A DNA stretch of 51,365 nucleotides. Source: Desulfobulbus rhabdoformis (lineage in GTDB: Bacteria > Desulfobacterota > Desulfobulbia > Desulfobulbales > Desulfobulbaceae). Each line of letters starts with the position of its first letter. The first letter of the stretch is position 1. Made by a program: the position numbers and the translations under genes. The stretch covers positions 1 to 51,365 of the forward strand of contig NZ_JAFFQA010000037.1 in the NCBI RefSeq assembly GCF_016919065.1, read 5' to 3'. Below, in pieces: positions 1 to 9,407 of the stretch. The notes under the pieces were generated by a model that was not told the DNA's origin, searched no databases, and saw only the letters and a program-made list of their open reading frames with translations.

Positions 1-50
1 AGATTCTTACGTTCCTCGTCTGTCAGGGTGACTCGATATCTCGGTGCCAT
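1..50 (-). CDS. IS630-type transposase, N-terminal fragment (runs off left edge)
   Basis: Read on the minus strand, a GGAGG ribosome site is followed 5 bases later by ATG and an open frame beginning MAPRYRVTLTDEERKN. This is the usual opening of IS630-family transposases, whose helix-turn-helix N-terminus commonly starts with a VTLT(D/E)EER motif. Only 16 codons lie in the window, so the catalytic DDE domain is not seen. Its position just upstream of a porin-like gene that has lost its start suggests the element inserted there. The family call rests on recognition of the N-terminal motif only. Confidence 0.6.
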   Translation of the reverse strand, partial: MAPRYRVTLTDEERKN

Positions 51-115
51 GGCAACCTCCTTTGATTGCCATGATGATACAACCTGATTAAAAATTACGA
101 AACTTTAAATGTTAC

Positions 116-817
116 ATGGTACTAGACGTCTTTGCCTCCGTGCAGCGGATTATTCATGTAACGGATATTAAAATTCTTGGCGCCGACTATCTTTATGATG
201 TGCTCATTCCTCTGATTGATCAGGATTTTTCAGTCATCGGTTTGTCCGACTCTCACTCATTTTCTCTGGGGGATATCATTGTCGAACCCTTTGTTCTGGG
301 CTGGCATCTCTCCCGCTGGGATGTGACCTTTGGCCTGGGCTTTGTCATGCCCACCGGCCATTATGAGAGCGACGAACCGGCTTCACCCGGCCTTGGTTAC
401 TGGTCCGGTCTCATGACCTTGGGAGCCTCCTACTACTTTGATGAGCAGAAATCCTGGTCTGCCAGTGTCCTTACGCGAACGCTGGTGAATGGTGAGCAAG
501 AAGACACCGATATCACCCCAGGTTCGGAACTTATCGTTGAGTGGGGTATCGGTAAGGAATTTCGGCCCAACAACTGGATGATTCGTCCCGGTATTACCGG
601 CACTTCCTACTGGCAGTTATCCGATGACAGTGATGACTTGCCATCTGCAAATATTATCGCAGATCAGCACAAGGAAGCACACACCATCGGTGCCGAGGTA
701 AACTTTTTCTATTTGCCCATGCTGTTCCAGGTGAATCTACGTTATCTGCAGGAGTATGGCGTTGAGAATGGCCCCGAGGGCAGCCGTTTTGTGGCGACAC
801 TGACCAAATCCTTCTAA
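116..817 (+). CDS. Outer-membrane phenol-MetA-type channel protein, 5' end lost
   Basis: The 233-residue product resembles the Phenol_MetA_deg (MetA-pathway) family of outer-membrane beta-barrel proteins. It has alternating aromatic strands, the motif FGLGFVMPTGHY, the stretch TDITPGSEL and a terminal F as expected for a barrel. Family members normally start with a cleaved signal peptide and are longer. Here no signal peptide is present, and the frame is closed by a stop at 89-91 just before the putative ATG. The missing N-terminus and the adjoining IS630 fragment suggest that an insertion removed the promoter and export signal, so it is probably not functional as encoded. A hairpin terminator follows at 834-875. 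Confidence 0.6.
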   Translation: MVLDVFASVQRIIHVTDIKILGADYLYDVLIPLIDQDFSVIGLSDSHSFSLGDIIVEPFVLGWHLSRWDVTFGLGFVMPTGHYESDEPASPGLGYWSGLMTLGASYYFDEQKSWSASVLTRTLVNGEQEDTDITPGSELIVEWGIGKEFRPNNWMIRPGITGTSYWQLSDDSDDLPSANIIADQHKEAHTIGAEVNFFYLPMLFQVNLRYLQEYGVENGPEGSRFVATLTKSF

Positions 818-833
818 TTGTTTGGTAGTTGAC

Positions 834-875
834 GGGCCGGTTCTGCTTTTTTCAAAGGCGACCGGCCCATTTTTT
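834..875 (+). terminator. Rho-independent terminator
   Basis: GGGCCGGT (834-841) pairs perfectly with ACCGGCCC (861-868) and is followed by six T. It ends the truncated outer-membrane gene and isolates acnB, which starts 31 bases further on. Confidence 0.85.
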
Positions 876-906
876 ATCGGCCCCCGTGTAAAAGAGAGGA
901 CAAATC

Positions 907-3378
907 ATGCTGGAGATGTATCGGAAAGACGTTGAAGAACGAAGCCTCCTGGGGATTCCCCCCCTGCCACTGACAGCAGAGCAAACCAAAGACATCATCA
1001 ATCTTCTGGGGCAGGACAGCGGTGACCCGGCTGAGTTGCTGACCCTTCTTGCCGATCGTGTCGAGCCCGGGGTAAGCAAGTCCGCCGAGGTCAAAGCCGC
1101 CTGGTTGGAAGAGGTGGCAATGGGCCGGGTGAGCCTCTCCGCATGTTCGCCTGAAGAGGCGGTGACCATGCTCGCTCAGATGGGGGGCGGCTATAATGTA
1201 ACCTCGCTCATTCGTTTGTTGCAGGTACCCGGCCTCGCCCGGCAGGCTGCAGACGCATTGAAAGGGTTGACCAAAATTTACGAAGCCTTTGATGAGGTTG
1301 TGAAGCTGGCCAAGAGCAACCCTGCCGCTCAGGAAGTGCTTGAGTCCTGGGCCGGGGCCGAGTGGTTCACGGGGAGCCCGGAGCTGCCGGCGACGATGAC
1401 ATTTACCGCCTTCAAGGTGGAAGGAGAGATTAATACCGACGATTTCTCTCCCGGCAACCAGGCCCAGTCCCGGGCGGATATTCCTCTGCATGCCACCTTT
1501 TTTGGGAAGACCCGCTTTCCTCAGGGGCGAGAGACCATCAGCGATTTTCGGGCCAAAGGCGAGACTGTCGGTTTTGTCGGAGATGTGGTCGGTACCGGAT
1601 CCTCACGTAAATCCGCCATTAACTCCGTGAGCTGGCTACTGGGGGATGACATTGCCAACGTCCCCAACAAACGTCGTGGTGGTTTGGTTCTAGGGGGGAT
1701 CATTGCGCCCATCTTTTATGCCACGGCCCGGGATGCCGGTGTACTGGCGATTGAAGCCGATGTAACGGCCATCAACACCGGTGAGCGCTTGATCCTGGAT
1801 TTGCAGCAATGGACGTTACAAACAGAGCAGGGAACAGCCATTGAGCTTAAACCTGCCCCTCTGACCCTGCTTGATGAGTATCGTGCCGGAGGGCGGCTCA
1901 ACCTGATCATTGGTCGTAAGCTGACTCAATGGGCCTGCGACGCATTGAATAAGTCCTTTCCTGCCATTTTTAAAGAAGTGGTGAATCCTGAGCCAAAACC
2001 TGATCAACCATACACTCTGGCTCAGAAAATGGTTGGCCAGGCCTGTGGGCTTAAAGGTGTGCTGCCTGGGACGGTCTGTGAACCCAAGATGACCACCGTC
2101 GGCTCGCAGGATACCACCGGGCCAATGACCATGCAGGAAATTGCCGAGCTGGCCTGTCTACGTTTTAAGGCGGATCTCTTCATGCAGTCGTTTTGTCATA
2201 CTGCTGCTTATCCCAAGGCCTCAGACCTGGGCCGCTGGCAGACCATGACTGAGACCTCCACAGACTGTGGTGGGGTTGCCTTAAAACCTGGTGATGGAGT
2301 TATTCACTCCTGGCTCAACAAGATGCTGGTACCGGATACTGTGGGCACGGGCGGTGACTCGCATACCCGTTTTCCCTTGGGCATCTCTTTTCCCGCCGGT
2401 TCCGGCCTGGTCGCCTTTGCCGGAGCCCTTGGCTTTATGCCTCTGGAGATGCCGGAGTCGGTCCTGGTTCGTTTCCACGGGAAACGCCGCCCAGGCATAA
2501 CCGTGCGCGATATGGTGAATGCCATTCCCTACGCTGCCATCAAAGAGGGCTTACTTACCGTGGCCAAGAAGGGCAAAAAGAACGTTTTTGCCGGGACCAT
2601 CCTTGAAATCGAGGGTGTGGATGATCTGCGGGTGGAGGAGGCCTTTGAGCTTTCCGATGCCTCTGCAGAACGCAGTGCCGCGGCCTGTACTCTGAAACTC
2701 TCGGTGGAGAAAGTGGTGGCCAATGTGCAAGAGAACCTGGCCCTTCTGGAATCGTTGATTGCTGACGGCTATGCAGATAAAGATGCGCTGGAGCGCAGGG
2801 TGGCGGCCTTGAAAGCCTGGTTGAGCAACCCCAGCTTGCTTGAAGCGGATGAAGGGGCCAGCTACAAGGCGGTCATTGATATCGATCTCTCCGAGATGCG
2901 CGAACCACTGCTGGCCTGTCCCAACGATCCCGATGATGTCAAACCGCTGAGTGAAGTGGCGGGTACCGCCATTGATGAGGCTTTTATCGGTTCCTGCATG
3001 ACCCATCTCTCCCATCTACAGGCAGCATCCAAGCTCTTGCAGGGTGAGTCCTACGCGGTGAGTCGGTTATGGCTGGCACCTTCGACCCGGATGGATCGGG
3101 ATGCGATGCAGAAAGAGGGAGGCTTGAGTGTCTTTGCCCAGGTGGGCGGACGGGTGGAGATTCCCGGCTGCAGCCTCTGTATGGGCAACCAGGCACGGGT
3201 GCAGCCAGGGGCCACGGTCATGTCCACCTCGACCAGGAATTTTGACAACCGCCTTGGTGATGGGGCCCAAGTCTTTCTTGGTTCGTCCGAGCTGACCGCG
3301 TTGACTGCTCTTCTGGGTAAGCTGCCAACGGTTGAGGAGTATTTTGCTTTCTTGGAGAAGAAGGGCGTTTGTCAGTAA
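907..3378 (+). CDS. acnB: Aconitate hydratase B (bifunctional aconitase / 2-methylisocitrate dehydratase)
   Basis: The 823-residue protein catalyses citrate-isocitrate interconversion in the TCA cycle, in the cytoplasm. E. coli AcnB is slightly longer (865). The N-terminal HEAT-like domain, the swivel domain and the C-terminal aconitase core occur in the AcnB order, not the AcnA order. The three [4Fe-4S] ligands are visible as C697 (FIGSCMTH) and C755/C758 (CSLCMGN), with nearly the same spacing as in E. coli. The substrate-binding GGDSHTRFPLG motif is intact. The start is preceded by GAGAGGA. It is monocistronic between two non-coding blocks. Citrate synthase lies about 11 kb away on the other strand, so the two are not in one operon. 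Confidence 0.97.
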   Translation: MLEMYRKDVEERSLLGIPPLPLTAEQTKDIINLLGQDSGDPAELLTLLADRVEPGVSKSAEVKAAWLEEVAMGRVSLSACSPEEAVTMLAQMGGGYNVTSLIRLLQVPGLARQAADALKGLTKIYEAFDEVVKLAKSNPAAQEVLESWAGAEWFTGSPELPATMTFTAFKVEGEINTDDFSPGNQAQSRADIPLHATFFGKTRFPQGRETISDFRAKGETVGFVGDVVGTGSSRKSAINSVSWLLGDDIANVPNKRRGGLVLGGIIAPIFYATARDAGVLAIEADVTAINTGERLILDLQQWTLQTEQGTAIELKPAPLTLLDEYRAGGRLNLIIGRKLTQWACDALNKSFPAIFKEVVNPEPKPDQPYTLAQKMVGQACGLKGVLPGTVCEPKMTTVGSQDTTGPMTMQEIAELACLRFKADLFMQSFCHTAAYPKASDLGRWQTMTETSTDCGGVALKPGDGVIHSWLNKMLVPDTVGTGGDSHTRFPLGISFPAGSGLVAFAGALGFMPLEMPESVLVRFHGKRRPGITVRDMVNAIPYAAIKEGLLTVAKKGKKNVFAGTILEIEGVDDLRVEEAFELSDASAERSAAACTLKLSVEKVVANVQENLALLESLIADGYADKDALERRVAALKAWLSNPSLLEADEGASYKAVIDIDLSEMREPLLACPNDPDDVKPLSEVAGTAIDEAFIGSCMTHLSHLQAASKLLQGESYAVSRLWLAPSTRMDRDAMQKEGGLSVFAQVGGRVEIPGCSLCMGNQARVQPGATVMSTSTRNFDNRLGDGAQVFLGSSELTALTALLGKLPTVEEYFAFLEKKGVCQ

Positions 3379-3466
3379 CGCAAGTGCATATCTCCTCTTT
3401 TTATGATTATCACCAAACCTCAGCTCAGCATAAATCCCAAAACCAGATAAAGGCGATGCGCTTGCT

Positions 3467-3576
3467 GTAGGGTGGGCAGAGCGCTGTTTTCTGCCTACCG
3501 GTTCATGGCTTTATGCTTGATCTCTTCTGTAGAGGATAAGGCTTTCGGTGGGCACAAAAAAACGTGCCCACCCTAC
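3467..3576. repeat. Miniature palindromic element with GTAGGGTGGGCA ends
   Basis: A 110-bp non-coding block has perfect 12-bp terminal inverted repeats: GTAGGGTGGGCA at 3467-3478 and TGCCCACCCTAC at 3565-3576. Its right end contains a 9-bp-stem hairpin (GGTGGGCAC, A-rich loop, GTGCCCACC). It carries no coding capacity. The structure is that of a MITE or REP-like element. It sits in the 535-bp gap between the convergent acnB and second PrkA genes. Confidence 0.7.
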
Positions 3577-3655
3577 CAGGAACAGTGCGTCTTTTCGCGG
3601 CCATGATCAGCAACAAATACTGGAGCTGAGCTTCGGTGGTAATCACATTAGGGTG

Positions 3656-3803
3656 TCTTGAATAATTAGATTTTTCAATCAAGGTCAAGGCATACAAAAA
3701 ATTTTACCGCAGGCATATACATGATATCGGAGTCTTCGCTTACCTCCGAGGATAAAATTTTTCGCATAACGCAGAGATTGGCAGAAAAAGCAATTATTCA
3801 AGA
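3656..3803. repeat. Second miniature element with TCTTGAATAATT ends
   Basis: TCTTGAATAATT (3656-3667) and AATTATTCAAGA (3792-3803) form perfect 12-bp terminal inverted repeats around 148 bp. Nested inside are an AAAAATTTTA / TAAAATTTTT inverted repeat and a central TCGGAG / CTCCGA hairpin, so the block can fold almost end to end. It has no ORF. It is unrelated in sequence to the element at 3467-3576. A lone end of the 20-28 kb REP family (CTCACGGATTCCGG) lies at 3899-3912, overlapping nothing coding. Confidence 0.6.
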
Positions 3804-3913
3804 TTCCCATTAAACTTTGGTCTCCTCGCCGGAGCGGCATTCATTTTTTGCTTGCCCAAAAAACGAATCCGCCGTGTGGTCCTTTCCCCACCGCGCAACT
3901 CACGGATTCCGGA

Positions 3914-6211
3914 TTATGGCGTAAATTGACCAATCTGAAGCTGGTCAGTGAATATCCGTGCCAGGTTGTTATCGATCACGTAGATGCAGATTTCTTTGGC
4001 TCCTTGACGGGTATAGCCGAATTTTTTCTGCAGGTTTTTCATCATAAAGCGGACATCGCTTTGAATCTTCTGGTCGTAGGTTTTAAACGATTCCTGATCA
4101 AATTCTTTGACCGCCCGCCGGAAGTTTTCATTATCCAGGAAGGGATCAAGCACCTTTTCTTTGAGGTTGTGAATATAGCGCTCACGGAGTTGCAGGTAGA
4201 GCGCGGTTTTTGTGACCGGGACCTCATCACGCAGAATCTCCTGAGTCAGGGTGGAGCTGGTATAGGCCCGCTGCACCGAAGCGCGAAAAGAGGATGCATC
4301 GTACGGGGAGACCATAAGGCGTGACTCGATACGTTCAAAATAGGCCTCGCTTATTTCCAGCCGTTGGCCGGTGAAACGGCAGATCTCCGAGGTGCCCACC
4401 TCAAAGTTGACCGCGAACATATAATTTTGGATGTCTCGGCTGATTTGCTCCTCGTTGTAGTAATAGAGGGACTCTTTGACCGACTGCAAGACGGTATAGT
4501 TGTACATGCGCAGGAGAGAGTCCAGGAACCCCATAGGCAGGATGGTCTTATCCTTTTTGCAGTACTTGCGGAAAAATATCCCCAGCATGGACATATCAAT
4601 GAGTTTGTCATCCCGGGCATACATGGAATAAAACTCGTTGAACATGCGAATGGAATCCCGACCGGACAACCCCTGCCAGCCATCCTGTTCCGACTCGGCG
4701 ATGATTTTTAGACGTCTTTTCGAGTTAAACCGCTCCACGTCCTCCTCCTCAAGCCAGGCGGGAATGTAGCCGGTATAGATTTCCATCTTCAGCAGCTGCA
4801 GATTGGCGTCGCAGTAAATTTCGTATTTTTCCGGATCCTGGATCCATTCAAGCATGGCATCTGACTTGATGCGCAGGCGTGTGGCGATGATGACCCGGGC
4901 AAAGTTGTGCAGCACCCTGGGGAGAAAGGATTCATCGATGTGCTTGCCGAATACCTCCCGATAAATTTCAACCTCGGTCTTGATATCAAGAACATAGGGC
5001 GTGTTGATATACTCAATCCGATCCGAGAAGGCAGCCAGGTTGGTCAGCACTTTCTTATCCTCGGGATTCATCAGGGCGACAAAGAGGGAGTTAACCCGTT
5101 CCTCAATATGATCGACCTTGTGCACCCCATCACTGATGATGTTGTGCAGGTCCATGAGGCGTTCTGTGTTGTGTGATTTGACATCCATGAGTGCATAGAT
5201 GCCGTTGTTGACCTTGGCATAGCCCGAATAAAGGAAGGGCACCTTACCTGAGGGCGCAAAGAGTGCGTTAAGGGTACGCTGTACAGTATCGTCGGTACGG
5301 ATATTGCGCTGTGAGCGTCGATCGCCGGGATTAAACACAGAGATCCCTGTTCCCAGGCGGCGGTTAAACCGATAGGGGCGGGCAAAAACGGATTTGAGTA
5401 CCTCCAGCGGATCTCCGGATTTTTTTAAAAGTTCCTGATAGAGGGCCGCGCAGATGGTGCAGGGTTCGTCGCGAAAGACCCATTCATATTTTTTTTCGTT
5501 AAAGAGTTGATCTTTAAAGACCGCATTATCCAAGAGCTCATTAAGAAATTGGCGACGGATCTCTTTGGGAATGAGCAAAAGTGGATGGTCATGACTTGGG
5601 CAGGGCAGGGTTAGCCAGTGGTCCTTCCCCTCAGAGGCGGTGAGACTGCCTTCCACCTCGCTGTTGACCTCTTCACTGAGAAGTTGGGAGATTTTTCCGG
5701 CAAGACCGGCCATAGAGTGCACCCCACCAACCAGATCCGGTGCACGCAGGCGCCAGACTACCTCATAGCGTGATCCTTCTGGAGTGTTCGCGTACTCTTC
5801 AAATTTTCTCAGGAAATTATTGAGAAAGGTCGATTTGCCGCTTCCGTGGGGGCCGTCAAAAATATAGATCTTATTCTGCTGATCGCCGACCAACAGTGAT
5901 TCCACGTGGCGCAGAAGGCGGTTGGCAAAGAGGCGGTCAGCAAAAAAAGGACGATCTGAGCCCTCGACAAAGAGCTTGCTACAGTCGTAATTGAGGTAGT
6001 TGATGGATTCCGGGTCATTGCTGTATTCGTCATGACCATCTTGAACATAATGATGGATCATGTCGGCATAGACCTGGATAACATTGCGAATGTTGCGTTC
6101 CGGTCGCTTGATCACCTCGCCTAAAAATTCATCAAACGACAGTTCCGCCTGGCGAAAACAATCGCCCTTATGTTGTTGCAGGGTATTCAAGGCTTTGGTC
6201 AATTCGCCCAT
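3914..6211 (-). CDS. PrkA-like serine protein kinase / AAA ATPase (second paralogue)
   Basis: About 765 residues belonging to the PrkA serine-kinase family, with an N-terminal AAA module. The Walker A motif GPHGSGKST is at about residues 120-128. The C-terminal half matches the PrkA kinase-like domain. A cysteine/histidine group (CPSHDH and CTIC) between them could bind metal. I place the start at the ATG at 6211, five bases after AGGAAGG, rather than the GTG at 6217. It is last in a four-gene minus-strand operon (prkA, DUF444, spoVR, this gene), 53 bp after spoVR. It is longer and more divergent than the first PrkA. Substrates are unknown; an accessory kinase or ATPase of the same complex is inferred. 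Confidence 0.85.
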   Translation of the reverse strand: MGELTKALNTLQQHKGDCFRQAELSFDEFLGEVIKRPERNIRNVIQVYADMIHHYVQDGHDEYSNDPESINYLNYDCSKLFVEGSDRPFFADRLFANRLLRHVESLLVGDQQNKIYIFDGPHGSGKSTFLNNFLRKFEEYANTPEGSRYEVVWRLRAPDLVGGVHSMAGLAGKISQLLSEEVNSEVEGSLTASEGKDHWLTLPCPSHDHPLLLIPKEIRRQFLNELLDNAVFKDQLFNEKKYEWVFRDEPCTICAALYQELLKKSGDPLEVLKSVFARPYRFNRRLGTGISVFNPGDRRSQRNIRTDDTVQRTLNALFAPSGKVPFLYSGYAKVNNGIYALMDVKSHNTERLMDLHNIISDGVHKVDHIEERVNSLFVALMNPEDKKVLTNLAAFSDRIEYINTPYVLDIKTEVEIYREVFGKHIDESFLPRVLHNFARVIIATRLRIKSDAMLEWIQDPEKYEIYCDANLQLLKMEIYTGYIPAWLEEEDVERFNSKRRLKIIAESEQDGWQGLSGRDSIRMFNEFYSMYARDDKLIDMSMLGIFFRKYCKKDKTILPMGFLDSLLRMYNYTVLQSVKESLYYYNEEQISRDIQNYMFAVNFEVGTSEICRFTGQRLEISEAYFERIESRLMVSPYDASSFRASVQRAYTSSTLTQEILRDEVPVTKTALYLQLRERYIHNLKEKVLDPFLDNENFRRAVKEFDQESFKTYDQKIQSDVRFMMKNLQKKFGYTRQGAKEICIYVIDNNLARIFTDQLQIGQFTP

Positions 6212-6264
6212 GATCACCTTCCTGGTTCTGGTTGCCGCAGTCTATTGCTGAATTCAATGCAGGA

Positions 6265-7899
6265 TTATTCCACCAGCGTTCGCGACAGGGTCCTGTCTTT
6301 CATGGTGTAACGAAATCGCTTCCATTGAATGGTTCGTTTTGGGGTCTCTTCCCGTAACTGACCATCGATATCTCGGCTTGCCTTCATCGGAATCGGTACC
6401 GAGGTATACAGATGGACCTCTTCACCCCAGAGGTATTCCACCCCAAGCAAAACGCCCTGAATAAAATCTTTCAACAGTGGCTTGCCTTCAAAAATATGAT
6501 TGAGCACCAGGGCGTTGTTTTCCGCCACGGTCACTTCAATGCGGGGAGGGTGATAGAGGCTGTCGGCCACCATGGCTTTGTACGCTTCGGCCTTACGGCT
6601 TTTGACGTAATACTCCCAGCTCATTCGTTCCTTGTTGAGCCGCTTGCCCACCACAAAGAGTTTATGTTGATCAACGAAATCCTGATCAATAAAAGCGTTG
6701 ATATACATCGAATCACAGTAGTTCTCGCGGATGTGATAGATATACTCCCGCCCCTTACCAGTGGCCTCATCGTAATTTTTGCGTTGTTCCCGATCCTGGG
6801 TCATGAAGTACTCAAGCCCGGTGCGGCCCTTTTCCGCCTTGTTTTCCAGATACTGAAAAAGCCGCATCCCCAGGGCATAGGGGTTCAGGCCTACCCGCGG
6901 CATGGAAGTCACCTTGGCGTTGACAATGGCATAATCCACCTCATGCCCTTTGATCCGATCATCCTGAAGAAAGAGCGTATCATGCCAGTAGGAGGCCCAG
7001 CCTTCGTTGAGGATTTTTGTGCGTATCTGGGGCTGGAAATAGAGTGAGGTTGAGCGGATAACCTCAAGCACCATGAGCATCCAACGGTTTTTTTCGGTTT
7101 TAAGAAAGGGAGAGTACTCCATGAGAAATTCAAGGAGATCGGTACGGCCAACGGGTTTTGTTTCCTTGAGACTCCGAGCGTAAAGGGATTCAAGCTCGCT
7201 GTATTTTTCGGTAATGCGTTTCAGAAAACGCAGCTCACCATCTTCGGGGTGCTCCCGCAAAAGTTTGTTGTAACGCTCTATCTCACGTGAGTAACTGGAG
7301 ACTGCCGATCGAGCACCATGTTGGAGAAAGACATCAAAGTAATAATCGAGCAGACTCGGCTGCTCTTTTTTGCTCTTTTTGCCGCTTTCTTCAAGGATAT
7401 CAAAGTAGCCTACCAGGTTATCGATGGTGCGGGCAAATTCGATCACGTAGTCGACCCAGCGGCCATGCTCCGAACGCAGCTTGGCAATAAGTCGTTTATC
7501 GGCCAGGGCTCGGCCCGTGAAGTCGTAATCCCAGGTGTGGCGGAAAAAAAGATTGTTCTGAAAAAAATCGATGTGGCCGATAACATGATAAAAAATCATC
7601 ACGTTCAACCAGTCGGGATTGTTGTCGTTATAGTAGGAAATCGGTGGTCTGGTGTTAATCACCGTTTCATAGGGATTGCTGGGGTAGAGTTCATAGCGAC
7701 CCTGTTCCCGTAAGATCTCGACCTCCTGCACCCAGTAATCATACAGGGTGGGAATCATGACCTTGGGGCCGAGTTCGAGCATGTCCCGGTTGGTGACGAC
7801 ATACTCGAGGGTCTCGTCTTCGAAGCGCAACCCGGCCTGGCGAGCCCGGTCCTTGCACCCCTCCATGATGCGTTTGGCATGCTGACTGATCAGTTCCAT
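6265..7899 (-). CDS. SpoVR family protein
   Basis: The 544-residue protein matches the SpoVR/YcgB family along its whole length. Examples are YELYPSNPYETVINTRPP, the FYHVIGHIDFF segment and the C-terminal (V/I)LL(G/K) repeats. SpoVR is needed for spore cortex in Bacillus, but in non-sporulating proteobacteria it is a stress and stationary-phase protein of unresolved biochemistry. It is typically co-encoded with PrkA and DUF444 proteins, as here. It has no signal peptide and no membrane span. It starts 31 bp after the DUF444 gene and is translated from ATG after GGTGG. A role in one kinase-centred stress complex is inferred from context. Confidence 0.92.
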   Translation of the reverse strand: MELISQHAKRIMEGCKDRARQAGLRFEDETLEYVVTNRDMLELGPKVMIPTLYDYWVQEVEILREQGRYELYPSNPYETVINTRPPISYYNDNNPDWLNVMIFYHVIGHIDFFQNNLFFRHTWDYDFTGRALADKRLIAKLRSEHGRWVDYVIEFARTIDNLVGYFDILEESGKKSKKEQPSLLDYYFDVFLQHGARSAVSSYSREIERYNKLLREHPEDGELRFLKRITEKYSELESLYARSLKETKPVGRTDLLEFLMEYSPFLKTEKNRWMLMVLEVIRSTSLYFQPQIRTKILNEGWASYWHDTLFLQDDRIKGHEVDYAIVNAKVTSMPRVGLNPYALGMRLFQYLENKAEKGRTGLEYFMTQDREQRKNYDEATGKGREYIYHIRENYCDSMYINAFIDQDFVDQHKLFVVGKRLNKERMSWEYYVKSRKAEAYKAMVADSLYHPPRIEVTVAENNALVLNHIFEGKPLLKDFIQGVLLGVEYLWGEEVHLYTSVPIPMKASRDIDGQLREETPKRTIQWKRFRYTMKDRTLSRTLVE

Positions 7900-7930
7900 A
7901 GTCCACCATCTATCAGGAGGTCCGCCCCTG

Positions 7931-9331
7931 TTACGATATTAAATATTTGATACCTTCTATAAGCCGCGCCTCATTGCTATCTTTGGACATAACGTCCAGC
8001 CGCAGCAGGTCTTTCTTGGACTCCAGCAGCCCCGATTTGGTCAGGTATTTTTCCACCTCGGTCCGACGGCTGCCATCCAGGCCATTTTCGGCAATGGTCA
8101 CGCCGATACGGCTGGCATACCCCAGCATTTTTTCCAGCTCGGGAAGGGATTCTTCGCCGTAGGTGTCCCAGTCGTCTCCATCGGTGCCATGAAAGATATA
8201 GATGGAATAATCCCGGTCCAACTCCTCCTCTTTCACAATCTTGTTGACCAGCTGGTAGGCAGAGCTCACCTGAGTCCCTCCAGCGACCTGCATCTGGTAA
8301 TAGTGCTGGAAATTTTCCACCTCACGGGCTTCGGTATCATGGAGAATAAATCGTGTTTCCACCTGATTCTGGTACTGGTAGGTGAGCCAGGCGTAAATCA
8401 GCACGTGCTGGTTGACCACAATCTCGGTTGGCTTGCCCGCCATGGAACCTGAGTAGTCCCGGACAAAAAAGACCACTGCCTGGGCCTCGTAATCAAGCTC
8501 CTTGGAAAGAATGCGAAAGACACGGTCCTTGGGCGTCACCATCAGAGACTGGGCATCGGGCAGGGAGCCTGCCTGAATTTTCCCCAGGGCAATGTTGGTC
8601 TGGATGACCTGTTTGAGAGTCGCCTTTTTATCCAGGATTTGGCCAAAACCACGGTTCTTATCGGTAAGGTCATAGGCATAGCGGGTGAGTGAGCGTTTTT
8701 TGCCCTTGTCCCGCAGGTTGGGCAGGGCAAACTGCTCAGTGAGTACCCGGCCAAGGTCATAGACGGTGGACTCCAGTTCATGGGCGCCCCCCTTCCCCTG
8801 CCCAGGGCCTGAGCCTCCTCCGGCCTGTTCTTCACGAACCGGCTGCTCGCCGATAACCTCTCCTTCCTCGCCTTCTCCGGAACCGCCTTCTCCCTGCTCC
8901 TGGCCTTCGCCTCCTTCCCCCTCTTCCTCTTCTTCGTTGATCTTATCGTGGATCAGCTTTTCTTCTACGGTGGTGGGGATGACCACCACTTTGTCATCGC
9001 CGTCCCGGCCTGGCTTGACCAGTTTACCCACCCTGATTTTTCGGGGAAATCCGTCCTTTTCCCGTTGCAGATCCCGCTGGAGAAGATGATCCAGAGACTG
9101 GGCAGCCACCATGGACATCAGCGGTGAAGCCATGGCCTGGCTCAGTATTTCGGCGTCAGCGTAGCTGTAGAGTGAGCGGGTTAAGGGCATGGAGGGGCGC
9201 ATCCTGTGCGCCTGGTGCGGGGCTCCGGTGAACTCAGCGAGCGCCATCTCGTGCTCGATGACCCGCCGTTGCTCCTCAGAAAGCCCCTTGGCTTGCAACT
9301 GTTTATAAAGTTGTCGCAACTTTTTCATCAT
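7931..9331 (-). CDS. DUF444 / YeaH-type von Willebrand factor A protein
   Basis: The 466-residue protein has the DUF444 layout. A basic N-terminus is followed by a very acidic, Gly/Glu-rich low-complexity linker (about residues 130-185) and a C-terminal vWA-like domain with an intact MIDAS-type motif RDYSGSM near residue 293. E. coli YeaH is encoded next to the PrkA homologue YeaG, and the same pair occurs here with 76 bp between them. It is cytoplasmic. Family knowledge suggests it partners with the PrkA kinase in stress survival. The reading frame is complete and nothing looks damaged. Confidence 0.93.
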   Translation of the reverse strand: MMKKLRQLYKQLQAKGLSEEQRRVIEHEMALAEFTGAPHQAHRMRPSMPLTRSLYSYADAEILSQAMASPLMSMVAAQSLDHLLQRDLQREKDGFPRKIRVGKLVKPGRDGDDKVVVIPTTVEEKLIHDKINEEEEEGEGGEGQEQGEGGSGEGEEGEVIGEQPVREEQAGGGSGPGQGKGGAHELESTVYDLGRVLTEQFALPNLRDKGKKRSLTRYAYDLTDKNRGFGQILDKKATLKQVIQTNIALGKIQAGSLPDAQSLMVTPKDRVFRILSKELDYEAQAVVFFVRDYSGSMAGKPTEIVVNQHVLIYAWLTYQYQNQVETRFILHDTEAREVENFQHYYQMQVAGGTQVSSAYQLVNKIVKEEELDRDYSIYIFHGTDGDDWDTYGEESLPELEKMLGYASRIGVTIAENGLDGSRRTEVEKYLTKSGLLESKKDLLRLDVMSKDSNEARLIEGIKYLIS

Positions 9332-9407
9332 TGCTCCGCGCTCATGCGAGCTTTTTGGAGGTCTTGACCGTGCTTAAACAATACAACCGTTACTGGATGG
9401 ACACGGA

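Noticed and set aside
874..1491. 205-codon minus ORF opposite acnB
   Set aside because: Shadow of the GC-rich aconitase frame; the plus-strand protein is unmistakable.
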